A stretch of 64,000 bases of DNA from the NCBI RefSeq assembly GCF_011045035.1, contig NZ_JAALAA010000001.1, positions 310,001 through 374,000 on the forward strand. The letters run 5' to 3'. Both the position numbers and the translations under genes were made by a program. The notes below the pieces were generated by a model. It did no database searches. It saw nothing but the letters and a program-made list of their open reading frames with translations, and was not told where the DNA came from. Positions 8,500-17,075 of this stretch are shown here, piece by piece (positions within the stretch are counted from its first letter, which is position 1; the number at the start of each line of letters is the position of its first letter). This DNA comes from Nocardioides turkmenicus (GTDB lineage: Bacteria; Actinomycetota; Actinomycetes; Propionibacteriales; Nocardioidaceae).

Positions 8500-10766
8500 C
8501 CGAGCGCAGCTGCGCCTTCGAGGTCCTGGGCGTACGCCACCACGGGCCAGGCTCTGCCCGGTCGGTGGCGGCCGCGCTCGAGGAGCTCTCCCCCGATCTG
8601 GTCGTTATCGAGGGACCACCGGAGCTCGACACGCTGCTGGAGCTGGCCGGCGGCCCGGACCTGGTCCCGCCGGTCGCAGCACTGGTCTACGCGGTCGACG
8701 AGCCGCGTCGCTCGGCGTTCTACCCGTTCGCGTTCTTCTCCCCGGAGTGGGTCGCGATGCGATGGGCGCTGGAGCATCGCGTCGACGTCCGCTTCGCGGA
8801 CCTTCCGGCGACGCACGTCCTGGCCCCGGGCGCAACATCTGAGGAAGTGACGGACGAGCGGTCCGAGCCGCGCCCGGCGGGCTCGGACCCGATCACCCGG
8901 CTCGCCCGGGCAGCGGGCTACGACGATCCCGAGCGTTTCTGGGAGGACGCCGTCGAGCACCGTGCCGAGTCGTCGCTGGGCCGGTTCACCGCGATCCGCG
9001 AGGCGATGGCGGAGATCCGCGCCGAGGATCCGGTCGATCGCGAGAACGAGCGGCGCGAGGCGTACATGCGCAAGGTGCTGCGCGCGGCCAGACGTGAGGG
9101 TCGTGAGCGGGTCGCGATGGTCTGCGGCGCCTACCATGCCCCGGTCCTGCACCCGTCGGCCTGGCCGAAGGTCGCCGACGACAACGCGCTGCTCAAGGGA
9201 CTGCCGAGGATCAAGGTCACCGCCACCTGGGCGCCCTGGACCGCCGGCCGGCTCGCGGCTGACTCCGGCTACGGCGCCGGCGTCACGTCCCCCGGCTGGT
9301 ACCAGCACCTCTACGCCCACTGGCACGCCGGCACCCCCGACGACGTCGTGCCCGGCTGGCTCACCCGGGTCGCCCGGGTGCTCCGTTCCGAGGGACTGGC
9401 CGCGGCTCCCGCGACGGTCGTGGAAGCCGTACGCCTCGCCGAGGCACTCGCCGCGGTCCGGGGCCGACCGTCGGCCGGTCTCGAGGAGCTCCAGGACGCC
9501 ACGGTCGCGGTGCTGTGCGAGGGTTCGCGGCTACCGCTGGCGCTGGTGGAGCGCACGCTGGTGGTCGGCGAGGAGCTCGGCCAGGTGCCCGAGTCGGCGC
9601 CGCTGGTGCCGCTCGCCCAGGATCTCGCCCGCCAGCAGAAGCGGCTCCGCCTCAAGCCGTCCGCCAGTGAGACCACCGTGGTGCTCGACCTGCGCCGCGA
9701 CGCCCAGCGCGAGCGGTCGCTGCTGCTCCACCGGCTGCGGCTGCTCGGCATCCACTGGGCCACCGAGGCCGACCGTGGCGGCACCAAGGGCACCTTCAAG
9801 GAGGCGTGGACGCTCGAGTGGCAGCCGGAGTTCGCCGTACGCCTGGTCGAGGCCGGTCTCTACGGCACCACCGTGGTCGCCGCGGCCGAGGGGCTCGTCG
9901 CCGAGCGGGCCGCGAAGGCCGACGACCTCGGCCCCCTGGCCGAGCTCATCGACCAGGCACTGGTCGCCGACCTCCCGGCCGGACTCGAGGCCGCGATTGC
10001 GGCCCTCGCCGAGCGCACCGCCCACCAGCACGACACCCTCTCCCTGCTCCGGGCGATCGAGCCGTTGGCGCGGACCCAGAGGTATGGGGACGTACGCGGC
10101 TCCGACACCGCCGTCGTCGCCGGCGTGCTCCACACCGTGGTGCTCCGCGCCGCCGCCGGGCTGCGGGCCGCCTGCACCTCGCTCGACGACGACGCGGCCG
10201 CCGCCATGAAGGGCGCGCTCGACGCCGCCCACCGCGGCGTGTCGCTGGTCGGCGAGGCGCCCGCCGGGTCCTCGGCTCCGGCGTGGGTGGCGACCTGGGA
10301 GCAGGCGCTCGTCGCGCTCGCCGCCGACGATCAGGTCCACGGGCTGGTCGCCGGGCGGGTCAACCGCATCCTCCTCGACTCCGAGCAGGTGAGCATCGGG
10401 ACCGTCTCCGCGCGGCTCAGCCGTCAGCTCTCCCGCGGCACCTCCCCCGAGCATGCCGCTGCCTGGGTGGACGGGCTGCTCGAGGGCGAGGCGCTCCTCC
10501 TGCTCCACGAGATCGAGCTCCTCCGCCTCCTCGACGAGTGGGTCGCGAGCGTTGCGGAGACCACCTTCGAGGACCTGCTGCCGCTGCTGCGCCGCACCTT
10601 CTCCCGCTTCCAGTCGCCCGAGCGCCGCCAGATCGGGGGCCGCGTACGCAACCTCGACGCCGCCGCCGACCTCCACCACACCACCGCCACCCTCGACCTC
10701 GACCTCGACCTCGCGCTGCCCGCCGCCGCGCGGGTCGCCGACCTGCTGCAGCTGGAGCTCGCATGA
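8496..10766 (+). CDS. DUF5682 family protein (YehM-like)
   Basis: A 756-residue soluble protein, nearly the length of E. coli YehM (recalled as about 759). The N-terminal domain carries the family's conserved pieces: GVRHHGPGSARSV (residues ~12-24), VVIEGPPE (~36-43) and VCGAYHAP (~209-216). The His and Glu residues in these are arranged as in the TIKI/ChaN-type hydrolase fold, which would make it a metal-dependent enzyme; that is an inference. The C-terminal two thirds is helical with no known motif. It is translationally coupled to the MoxR gene before it (GTGA) and the VWA gene after it (ATGA), so the three are probably made in fixed ratio. Confidence 0.85.
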   Translation: MTERSCAFEVLGVRHHGPGSARSVAAALEELSPDLVVIEGPPELDTLLELAGGPDLVPPVAALVYAVDEPRRSAFYPFAFFSPEWVAMRWALEHRVDVRFADLPATHVLAPGATSEEVTDERSEPRPAGSDPITRLARAAGYDDPERFWEDAVEHRAESSLGRFTAIREAMAEIRAEDPVDRENERREAYMRKVLRAARREGRERVAMVCGAYHAPVLHPSAWPKVADDNALLKGLPRIKVTATWAPWTAGRLAADSGYGAGVTSPGWYQHLYAHWHAGTPDDVVPGWLTRVARVLRSEGLAAAPATVVEAVRLAEALAAVRGRPSAGLEELQDATVAVLCEGSRLPLALVERTLVVGEELGQVPESAPLVPLAQDLARQQKRLRLKPSASETTVVLDLRRDAQRERSLLLHRLRLLGIHWATEADRGGTKGTFKEAWTLEWQPEFAVRLVEAGLYGTTVVAAAEGLVAERAAKADDLGPLAELIDQALVADLPAGLEAAIAALAERTAHQHDTLSLLRAIEPLARTQRYGDVRGSDTAVVAGVLHTVVLRAAAGLRAACTSLDDDAAAAMKGALDAAHRGVSLVGEAPAGSSAPAWVATWEQALVALAADDQVHGLVAGRVNRILLDSEQVSIGTVSARLSRQLSRGTSPEHAAAWVDGLLEGEALLLLHEIELLRLLDEWVASVAETTFEDLLPLLRRTFSRFQSPERRQIGGRVRNLDAAADLHHTTATLDLDLDLALPAAARVADLLQLELA

Positions 10767-11947
10767 CCACCGAACGCGACCGCCTCACCCGCTGGCGCCT
10801 GGTGCTCGGCGGCGACGCCGAGGAGACTCTGGGGTCCGGCACCGGCGGCACGCCCATGTCGCTGACCGCCGAGGACCGCGCCCGCGATGAGGCGCTCGAG
10901 CAGCTCTACGGCGAGCAGCCGAAGGGCCGCAGCGCGGGGCTCGGCGGGTCCGCTCCCCGGGTCGCCCGGTGGCTCGGCGACATCCGCACCTACTTCCCGA
11001 CCTCGGTCGTGAAGGTGATGCAGGGCGACGCGATGGACCGCCTCGGGCTCCACCAGCTCCTCACCGAGCCCGAGATGCTCGACTCGGTCCAGCCCGACAT
11101 CCACCTGGTCTCCACCCTGATCGGCCTCGGCCGGGTGATCCCCGAGCACAGTCGTGAGTCGGCCCGGGCCGTCGTACGCACCGTCACCGACGAGCTCGAG
11201 TCCCGGCTCCGCTCCCAGACGGTGCAGGCGGTCACCGGCGCCCTCAACCGGGCCGCCCGCACCCGTCGTCCGCGACCCGCCGACATCGACTGGGGACGTA
11301 CGATCGCCGCCAACCTCAAGCACTACCTGCCCGAGCACCACACGGTCGTACCCGAGCGCCTCGTCGGCCACGCCCGCAAGGCCCAGCAGACGCAACGACG
11401 CATCATCCTCTGCATCGACCAGTCCGGCTCGATGGCCGAGTCCGCCGTCTACTCCAGCGTCTTCGGCGCCGTCCTCGCCTCGCTCCGCTCGGTCGAGACC
11501 AAGCTCGTCGCCTTCGACACCGAGATCATCGACCTCACCGAGGACCTCGACGACCCCGTGGACGTCCTCTTCGGCGTACAGCTCGGCGGCGGCACCGACA
11601 TCAACCGTGCCCTCGCCTATTGCCAGAGCCTCATCGAGCAGCCCGAGGAGACCGTGCTGGTCCTCATCAGCGACCTCTACGAGGGAGGGATCCGCGAGGA
11701 GATGCTGCGCCGTTCCCGCGAGATCACCGACTCGGGAGCCACCATGGTCGCGCTCCTCGCCCTCAGCGACTCCGGCGCTCCCAGCTACGACGCCGGCCAC
11801 GCCGCCGCACTCGCAGACCTCGGCATCCCCGCCTTCGCCTGCACCCCCGACCTCTTCCCCGACCTCATGGCCGCCGCCATCGACAAGCGCGACCTCGGCG
11901 CCTGGGCCAGCGAGAACGACATCACCACCGCCGCCCCCACCGACTGA
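10763..11947 (+). CDS. VWA domain protein with intact MIDAS (YehP-like)
   Basis: A 394-residue protein. The N-terminal half is helical; the C-terminal half (from ~213) is a von Willebrand factor A domain. All parts of the metal-ion-dependent adhesion site are visible: DQSGS at 219-223, the Thr of GGGTDINRAL, and the Asp of LISDLYEGG. VWA proteins of this class bind a target through the metal ion and present it to the MoxR ATPase. There is no signal peptide or membrane segment, so it is cytoplasmic. It is the last gene of the operon; a repeat array with a long hairpin follows its stop codon. The E. coli counterpart would be YehP (recalled). Confidence 0.9.
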   Translation: MTTERDRLTRWRLVLGGDAEETLGSGTGGTPMSLTAEDRARDEALEQLYGEQPKGRSAGLGGSAPRVARWLGDIRTYFPTSVVKVMQGDAMDRLGLHQLLTEPEMLDSVQPDIHLVSTLIGLGRVIPEHSRESARAVVRTVTDELESRLRSQTVQAVTGALNRAARTRRPRPADIDWGRTIAANLKHYLPEHHTVVPERLVGHARKAQQTQRRIILCIDQSGSMAESAVYSSVFGAVLASLRSVETKLVAFDTEIIDLTEDLDDPVDVLFGVQLGGGTDINRALAYCQSLIEQPEETVLVLISDLYEGGIREEMLRRSREITDSGATMVALLALSDSGAPSYDAGHAAALADLGIPAFACTPDLFPDLMAAAIDKRDLGAWASENDITTAAPTD

Positions 11948-11952
11948 CCCAC

Positions 11953-12098
11953 ACCGAGACGTCAGTTCCGTCGGCCGAGACCTCAGTTCTGTCGGCCGAG
12001 ACGTCAGTTGTGGGCGACGAAAGTGGAGTTTCGTCGCCCACAACTGCCTATTCGGCCAACAGAACTACCGATTCGTACGCCACAACTGCCGTCTCGGT
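11953..12098. repeat. 21-bp-period repeat array 2 (3 forward + 3 inverted units)
   Basis: Three forward units begin at 11953, 11974 and 11995 and three inverted units at 12039, 12060 and 12081; spacing is exactly 21 bp within each half. The forward units are near-copies of array 1 (GCCGAGACGTCAGTTNTG); the inverted units are diverged copies such as CACAACTGCCGTCTCGGT. The halves mirror each other around a perfect hairpin. The array fills the gap between the converging VWA and polA genes. Confidence 0.9.
12005..12046. terminator. Central 18-bp hairpin of repeat array 2
   Basis: The two 18-nt arms are perfect complements (left arm CAGTTGTGGGCGACGAAA) with a 6-nt loop, GTGGAG. The stem lies between converging genes and could stop transcription from both sides. 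No U-tract follows, so termination is an inference. Confidence 0.6.
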
Positions 12099-12122
12099 CG
12101 ACGCGGGTGACGCCTCGGCGAG

Positions 12123-14810
12123 TCAGTGGGCGGCTTCGTGCCAGGACAGGCCGGTGCCGACGGAGACGTCGAGGGGGACGTTGAGGTCGGCGGCGGAGCC
12201 CATCTGTTCGCGTACGAGTGCCTCGAGCGCCTCGCGTTCGCCGGGGGCCACCTCGAAGACGAGCTCGTCGTGGACCTGGAGCAACATCCGGGAGTCGAGA
12301 CCAGCCTCGTCGATGGCGGCCTGGACCCGCAGCATGGCGACCTTGATCAGGTCGGCGGCGGAGCCCTGGATGGGGGCGTTGAGCGCCATCCGCTCGGCGG
12401 TCTCGCGGCGCTGGCGGTTGTCGGAGAGCAGGTCGGGCAGGTAGCGGCGGCGGCCCATGATGGTCTCGGTATAGCCCGTGCGCCGGGCCTCCTCGACCAG
12501 GCTGCGCAGGTAGTCGCGGATGCCGCCGAAGGTCTCGAAGTACTCCTCCATCAGCCCGCGCGCCTCGCTCGGCTCGATCCCGAGCTGCTGGGAGAGACCG
12601 AAGGCGGACAGGCCGTAGGCGAGCCCGTAGTTCATCGCCTTGATCTTGGCCCGCTGCTCCACGGAGACCGCGTCGGGATCGACACCGAAGACCCGCGCGG
12701 CGGTGATCGAGTGGAAGTCGCGCCCGGAGCGGAACGCCTCGATGAGCAGCTCGTCCTCGGACAGATGCGCCATGATCCGCATCTCGATCTGGGAGTAGTC
12801 GGCCGTCATCAGGGACTCGTTGCCCTCACCCACCACGAAGCCCTTGCGGATCCCGCGGCCCTCCTCGGTGCGTACCGGGATGTTCTGCAGGTTGGGCTCG
12901 GTCGAGGAGAGCCGGCCGGTGGCCGCGATGGTCTGGTTGAAGGTGGTGTGGATCCGACCGTCGTCCTGCACGGTCTTCAGCAGGCCCTCGATGGTGACCC
13001 GCAGCCGGGTGACGTCACGGTGACGCAGCAGGGCGAGCAGGAACGGGTGCTCGGTCTTCACGTAGAGCTGCTGGAGCGCGTCGGCGTCGGTGGTCCAGCC
13101 GGTCTTGGTGCGCTTGGTCTTCGGCATGTCGAGCTCGTCGAAGAGCACGACCTGCAGCTGCTTGGGCGAGCCGAGGTTGATCTCCTTGCCGATCACGCCG
13201 TAGGCCTCGTCGGCGGCCTGCTTCATCTGGCCGGCGAAGTGGCGCTCCAGCGCGTCGAGGTGCTCGGTGTCTACCGCGATCCCGGTCTTCTCCATCCTGG
13301 CCAGCTGGTGCAGCAGCGGAAGCTCCACCTCGGACAGCAGCCGGTGTCCGCCGGCGGCCTCGACCGCGGAGTCGAGCTCGGCGGCCAGGTCGATCACCGC
13401 CCGCGCGTAGAGCATCGAGGTCGTCGCCACCCCGTCGCCGCCCATCTCGTCATCGCCGAAGAGCGACTCCTGGCCGGCGTCCTCCTCCTGCTTGAGCTCG
13501 CGCTTGAGGTAGCGCAGCGTCAGGTCGGCGAGGTCGTAGGAACGCTGGTCGGGCGCCACGATGTAGGCCGACAGGGCGGTGTCGGTCACCAGCCCGCGCA
13601 GCGACCACCCGTGGGCGTCGATCGCCAGCTCGGGGCCCTTGGCGTCGTGCATGATCTTGGGCTTCGACGCGTCCGCGAGCCAGCCGGCCAGCGCCGCCTC
13701 GTCCTCGGGCGTGAACCCCTCCACCCCCACGTACGCAGCCCGCTCCTGCGTCGCGAAGCCGAACCCGTCCACCCGGCCGGTGCCAGAACCCCAGGCTCCG
13801 CGCACGTGCAGACCGACGGGCGTGGTCCCGAGCTCCTCGAGGAATGCCGCCACGGCGCCGGGAGCCAGCGTCTCGCCCTCGAGGGCGAACCCGCTGTCGT
13901 CGACCGGGACGTCGTCCTCCGGCGCGAGGACGTCGGTGATCCGGGTGCGGATCTCGCCGCGGAACTCGAGCTCGTCGAGGAGCTCCAGCGCGGCCGCCCG
14001 GTCCCACTCGACCCGCCCGAGATCCTTCGGGCCGACCTCGAGGGGCAGGTCGCGCACCAGCGCGTTGAGCCGTCGGTTGCGCATCACGTCGCCGAGGTGG
14101 GCGCGCAGGTTGTCGCCGGCCTTGCCCTTGATCTGGTCGGCGTGGGTGATCACGTTGTCGAGGCCGTCGTAGGTGTTGATCCACTTCGCGGCGGTCTTCG
14201 GGCCCACGCCCGGGATGCCGGGCAGGTTGTCGGAGTCCTCCCCCACCAGAGCGGCCAGCTCGGGGTAACGGTGGGGCGGCACACCGTATTTCGCCTCGAC
14301 GGCCTCCGGCGTCATCCGCGCCAGGTCGGAGACGCCGCGCATCGGGTAGAGCACGGTCGAGGACTCCGTGACCAGCTGGAGCGAGTCGCGGTCACCGGTG
14401 AGGATCAGCACCTCCATCCCGGCCTCGAGCCCCTGGGTCACCAGGGTCGCGATGATGTCGTCGGCCTCGTAGCCGGCCACCGACAGGTGGCGGATGTGGA
14501 GCACGTCGAGCAGCCGCTGGATCAGCGGCAGCTGGGACTTGAACTCGTCGGGCGTCTTGTTGCGCTTGGCCTTGTATTCGGCGTACTCCTCCAGCCGGAA
14601 CGTCTGCCGCGACAGGTCGAAGGCGACCGCGACATGCGTCGGGGTCTCGTCGCGCAGCACGTTGACCAGCATCGAGGTGAAGCCGTAGATGGCATTGGTG
14701 TTCTGCCCCGTGACGGTCGAGAAGTTCTCCACCGGCAGGGCGAAGAAGGCCCGGTAGGCCAGCGAGTGCCCATCGAGAAGGAGCAGTCGGTCGCGCGTCA
14801 CATCAGCCAC
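12123..14810 (-). CDS. polA: DNA polymerase I
   Basis: An 895-residue family A polymerase that fills gaps and removes RNA primers during lagging-strand maturation and repair. The N-terminal ~300 residues are the 5'-3' flap nuclease (LLLDGHSLAYRAFFALP, then VAGYEADDIIATL and GDRDSLQLV). The middle domain has the proofreading exonuclease fold, but the usual DTE motif is absent, so it should lack 3'-5' activity, as in other actinobacteria. The polymerase domain has motif A (ADYSQIE, Asp671), motif B (RAKIKAMNYGLAYG) and motif C (VHDE, Asp848-Glu849). The GTG start follows TAGAGT by 6 nt, so the message looks leaderless. Its 3' end faces repeat array 2. Confidence 0.98.
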   Translation of the reverse strand: MADVTRDRLLLLDGHSLAYRAFFALPVENFSTVTGQNTNAIYGFTSMLVNVLRDETPTHVAVAFDLSRQTFRLEEYAEYKAKRNKTPDEFKSQLPLIQRLLDVLHIRHLSVAGYEADDIIATLVTQGLEAGMEVLILTGDRDSLQLVTESSTVLYPMRGVSDLARMTPEAVEAKYGVPPHRYPELAALVGEDSDNLPGIPGVGPKTAAKWINTYDGLDNVITHADQIKGKAGDNLRAHLGDVMRNRRLNALVRDLPLEVGPKDLGRVEWDRAAALELLDELEFRGEIRTRITDVLAPEDDVPVDDSGFALEGETLAPGAVAAFLEELGTTPVGLHVRGAWGSGTGRVDGFGFATQERAAYVGVEGFTPEDEAALAGWLADASKPKIMHDAKGPELAIDAHGWSLRGLVTDTALSAYIVAPDQRSYDLADLTLRYLKRELKQEEDAGQESLFGDDEMGGDGVATTSMLYARAVIDLAAELDSAVEAAGGHRLLSEVELPLLHQLARMEKTGIAVDTEHLDALERHFAGQMKQAADEAYGVIGKEINLGSPKQLQVVLFDELDMPKTKRTKTGWTTDADALQQLYVKTEHPFLLALLRHRDVTRLRVTIEGLLKTVQDDGRIHTTFNQTIAATGRLSSTEPNLQNIPVRTEEGRGIRKGFVVGEGNESLMTADYSQIEMRIMAHLSEDELLIEAFRSGRDFHSITAARVFGVDPDAVSVEQRAKIKAMNYGLAYGLSAFGLSQQLGIEPSEARGLMEEYFETFGGIRDYLRSLVEEARRTGYTETIMGRRRYLPDLLSDNRQRRETAERMALNAPIQGSAADLIKVAMLRVQAAIDEAGLDSRMLLQVHDELVFEVAPGEREALEALVREQMGSAADLNVPLDVSVGTGLSWHEAAH

Positions 14811-14816
14811 GGTCCG

Positions 14817-14822
14817 ACTCTA
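14817..14822 (-). promoter_or_regulatory. -10 box of polA (leaderless)
   Basis: TAGAGT, a 6-nt spacer and the polA GTG start codon; there is no room for a ribosome-binding site. Confidence 0.6.
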
Positions 14823-14893
14823 TCCACGACCACCGACATTCGAGCCTGCGACCCGAGGCCAACTGGTGGACCACCGCGTGCGAACATGCATCC

Positions 14894-15340
14894 ATGACCG
14901 ATGCATTCCACACCACCGACCCCACGGAGATCGCGAAGTTCGTGGGATCGCTCCCCCACGGCGCGGGCGCACTCAACGAGAAGATGGGCGTCGAGATCCT
15001 CGAGATCTCTGCGGAGAAGGTCGTCGGCACCATGCCGGTCGACGGCAACACCCAGCCCTACGGCCTGCTCCACGGCGGCGCATCGGTCGTCCTGGCCGAG
15101 ACCCTCGGCTCGATCGGCTCCGGGATCCACGGCCACTCCCTGGACAAGATCGCGGTCGGCGTCGACATCAACGCCACCCACCACCGCTCCGCGACCTCCG
15201 GCATCGTCACCGGCACCGCGACCGCGATCCACCTGGGACGGAGCTCCGCGGCGTACGAGATCGTGATCACCGACGAGCGCGGCAAGCGGGTCTGCACCTC
15301 GCGGATCACCTGCGCGCTGATCGCCAACGGGCAGGGCTAA
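14894..15340 (+). CDS. PaaI-family hotdog thioesterase
   Basis: A 148-residue single hotdog-fold domain. QPYGLLHGGASVVLAETLGS (residues ~54-73) is the helix-containing signature of the PaaI/YbdB/EntH thioesterases: HGG contacts the thioester and the Glu in the following helix is the catalytic base. VGVDINATHHRSATSG is the matching strand-turn. Such enzymes hydrolyse aryl- or acyl-CoA thioesters in the cytoplasm, in some species dihydroxynaphthoyl-CoA of menaquinone synthesis. The gene is divergent from polA and followed by a hairpin terminator. The specific substrate cannot be told. Confidence 0.85.
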   Translation: MTDAFHTTDPTEIAKFVGSLPHGAGALNEKMGVEILEISAEKVVGTMPVDGNTQPYGLLHGGASVVLAETLGSIGSGIHGHSLDKIAVGVDINATHHRSATSGIVTGTATAIHLGRSSAAYEIVITDERGKRVCTSRITCALIANGQG

Positions 15341-15357
15341 CCGAGGACGTACGCGAC

Positions 15358-15389
15358 AGGGCCCCGGAGCGTGTTCACTCCAGGGCCCT
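15358..15389 (+). terminator. Terminator after the thioesterase gene
   Basis: An imperfect GC-rich hairpin (AGGGCCCCGGAG pairing with CTCCAGGGCCCT, one mismatch, 8-nt loop), 18 bp past the stop codon. Confidence 0.7.
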
Positions 15390-15410
15390 TCTCGTGGTGA
15401 TGTCACTCAG

Positions 15411-15478
15411 CGCGTGGATCTCGACCCGCTTCGCGGGTTCGCAAGCTCACCCGCTGCGCTCGCTCGATCCCCTCGCGT
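15411..15478. repeat. REP-like GC-rich spacer sequence
   Basis: Between two terminators lies a stretch with a small hairpin (ACCCGC-TTC-GCGGGT) and the run CGCTGCGCTCGCTCGATC. Sequences of this style are common in the intergenic gaps of related actinobacteria (general recollection), suggesting a dispersed extragenic element. No reading frame with a plausible start was found. Confidence 0.35.
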
Positions 15479-15511
15479 TGTGATGCCTGCGACTTCGTCG
15501 CAGGCATCACA
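15479..15511 (-). terminator. Terminator of livK
   Basis: A perfect 15-bp stem (TGTGATGCCTGCGAC and its complement) with a 3-nt loop, 9 bp past the livK stop. There is no U-tract, which is usual in actinobacteria. Confidence 0.75.
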
Positions 15512-15520
15512 GGCTCGGGC

Positions 15521-16789
15521 TCAGACCTCCCCAGCGATGTACTTGACAGGCGCGTAGGTGGCCTTCTCGTTGTACTGGTAGATACCGATCGACGCGGCCG
15601 TCGGGCTACCGGTCTCGCCGAGCTCGATCGGGCCGGACTTGCCGTCGTAGTCGATGTCCTTGCCGTCCTCGATGAGCTTGACGCAGTCGGCGTAGGTCTC
15701 GCACTTCTCACCGCCGGTGGTGATCTCGACGATCTCCTTGGCGATGGCCTCACCCGCGTCGCTCTCGGCCTTGACCGCCGCCAGCGCGGAGACGATGGTG
15801 GCGTCGTAGGACTCGGCGGCGTAGGAGTAGTCGGTCAGCTTCGGGTCGACCTTGAGCAGCTGCTCCTTGAAGTCACCGGTGGTCTCGGCGCCGGGCAGGG
15901 TGCCCTTGACGCCCTTGAGCTCACCCTTGGTGAAGTCCTTGGAGTAGTCCGACAGGTTGCCGTCGACGAAGTAGGTCGGCAGCTTGGCCGGGCCGACACC
16001 CGCGGCGATGAGCTGCGGGATGAGCTTCTTGGTCTCCTCGAACGCGATCACGACGACCGCGTCCGCGCCAGCGCCCGCGATCTCGTTGATCTGGGCGTCG
16101 AACGAGGTGGCGTCCTCGGAGTAGAACGCCGTGGTGGCGACCTTGGAGCCGGCACCCTCGAGGTTGGCCTTGACCTCCTCGGCGAGCGTCTCACCGTAAG
16201 CGTCCTGGCGGGCCAGGATCGCGACGTTCGTGCGCTTGTCCTCGAGCAGCAGGTTGGCCATGACGGCGCCCTGCAGGATGTCGGACGGAGCCGTGCGGAA
16301 GTAGAGGTCCGGCTTGGCGAAGTCACCCTCGTCGAACTCGGTAGAGGTGTTGGCCGGGGAGAACATCACGGTGCCCGACGACATGATCTTGTCGATCACG
16401 GTCATCGACACGCCCGAGGAGGCGGTGCCGATGATGACATCGGACTTGGCGTCGATGAGCTTGTCGGCCTCGGTGGGGGCGATCGCGGAGGTGGTGTCAC
16501 CGGAGTCGGCCACGACGGACACGACGTCCTTGCCGAGCACACCACCAGCGGCGTTGATGTCCTGGATCGCGAGGTCGGAACCGGCGAACTCGGGCGGGCC
16601 GAGGAACGCGAGGCTGCCGGTCTGCGGGAGGAGCTGCCCGATGGTGAGAGTGCCGTCGCCCTTAGCGGCAGCCTTCTTCTCCGGCTCCTCGGAAGCGGTC
16701 TCGCCGCCGCAGGCGGCGAGGGTGAAGCTGAGCGCCAAGGCGCCGGCGCCCGCGGTCAGCTTCATCCAGGTAGAGGATGATGAGTTCAC
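15521..16789 (-). CDS. livK: Branched-chain amino acid ABC transporter, substrate-binding lipoprotein
   Basis: A 422-residue extracytoplasmic binding protein. The N-terminus is a lipoprotein signal with lipobox LAAC (Cys27), so Lgt should anchor it to the outer face of the membrane. The mature part is a type I periplasmic-binding fold: IGQLLPQTGSLAFLGPPEFAG opens the first lobe, and IIGTASSGVSMTVIDKI lines the ligand cleft. It delivers leucine/isoleucine/valine or related ligands to LivHM. The GTG start has GAGGG 9 nt upstream; an ATG eight codons later is possible. The gene is split from the other liv genes by an oppositely oriented acetyltransferase. The exact ligand is uncertain, since the family also binds amides and aromatic acids. 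Confidence 0.9.
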   Translation of the reverse strand: MNSSSSTWMKLTAGAGALALSFTLAACGGETASEEPEKKAAAKGDGTLTIGQLLPQTGSLAFLGPPEFAGSDLAIQDINAAGGVLGKDVVSVVADSGDTTSAIAPTEADKLIDAKSDVIIGTASSGVSMTVIDKIMSSGTVMFSPANTSTEFDEGDFAKPDLYFRTAPSDILQGAVMANLLLEDKRTNVAILARQDAYGETLAEEVKANLEGAGSKVATTAFYSEDATSFDAQINEIAGAGADAVVVIAFEETKKLIPQLIAAGVGPAKLPTYFVDGNLSDYSKDFTKGELKGVKGTLPGAETTGDFKEQLLKVDPKLTDYSYAAESYDATIVSALAAVKAESDAGEAIAKEIVEITTGGEKCETYADCVKLIEDGKDIDYDGKSGPIELGETGSPTAASIGIYQYNEKATYAPVKYIAGEV

Positions 16790-17075
16790 TGCTTTAGTCC
16801 CTCTTTCGTATGGGCTGGCCCGGCTCGAGTCGGACCTTGCGGAGACACATTAGAGACGCTAGGTCTGTGAATCACCCGAGGGAACTGTCTTTTCACCATT
16901 CCGTTACATCTCCCCCATGGCATCATTGCCTGGGTTGCCGCCATGATCGGCTCCGTATTATCGGGGCCGAGGTGACCCATGATCACTCGGGAAACCCGAT
17001 TCCCGCCAGGAACCGGCTCGATCGTGGAGGAATTGTGATGATCTGTACGCACGGCGCCCATGGAGGACGGACTCG
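16790..17075. other. Divergent intergenic region (livK / GNAT)
   Basis: This 286-bp gap is more AT-rich than its surroundings and should hold the promoters of both genes. For livK, TAATGT at 16847-16852 is a possible -10 box. For the GNAT gene, TTGCCG (16935) and TATTAT (16956) with a 15-bp spacer are candidates. None is strong. No RNA gene or repeat was recognised. Confidence 0.4.

Noticed and set aside
11953..12098. CRISPR array
   Set aside because: Units are 18 bp with 3-bp spacers and half are inverted; there are no 30-bp spacers and no cas genes.
11953..12098. Coding heptapeptide repeat
   Set aside because: 21 bp equals seven codons, so frames stay open, but there is no start or ribosome site and the inverted half breaks any repeat peptide.
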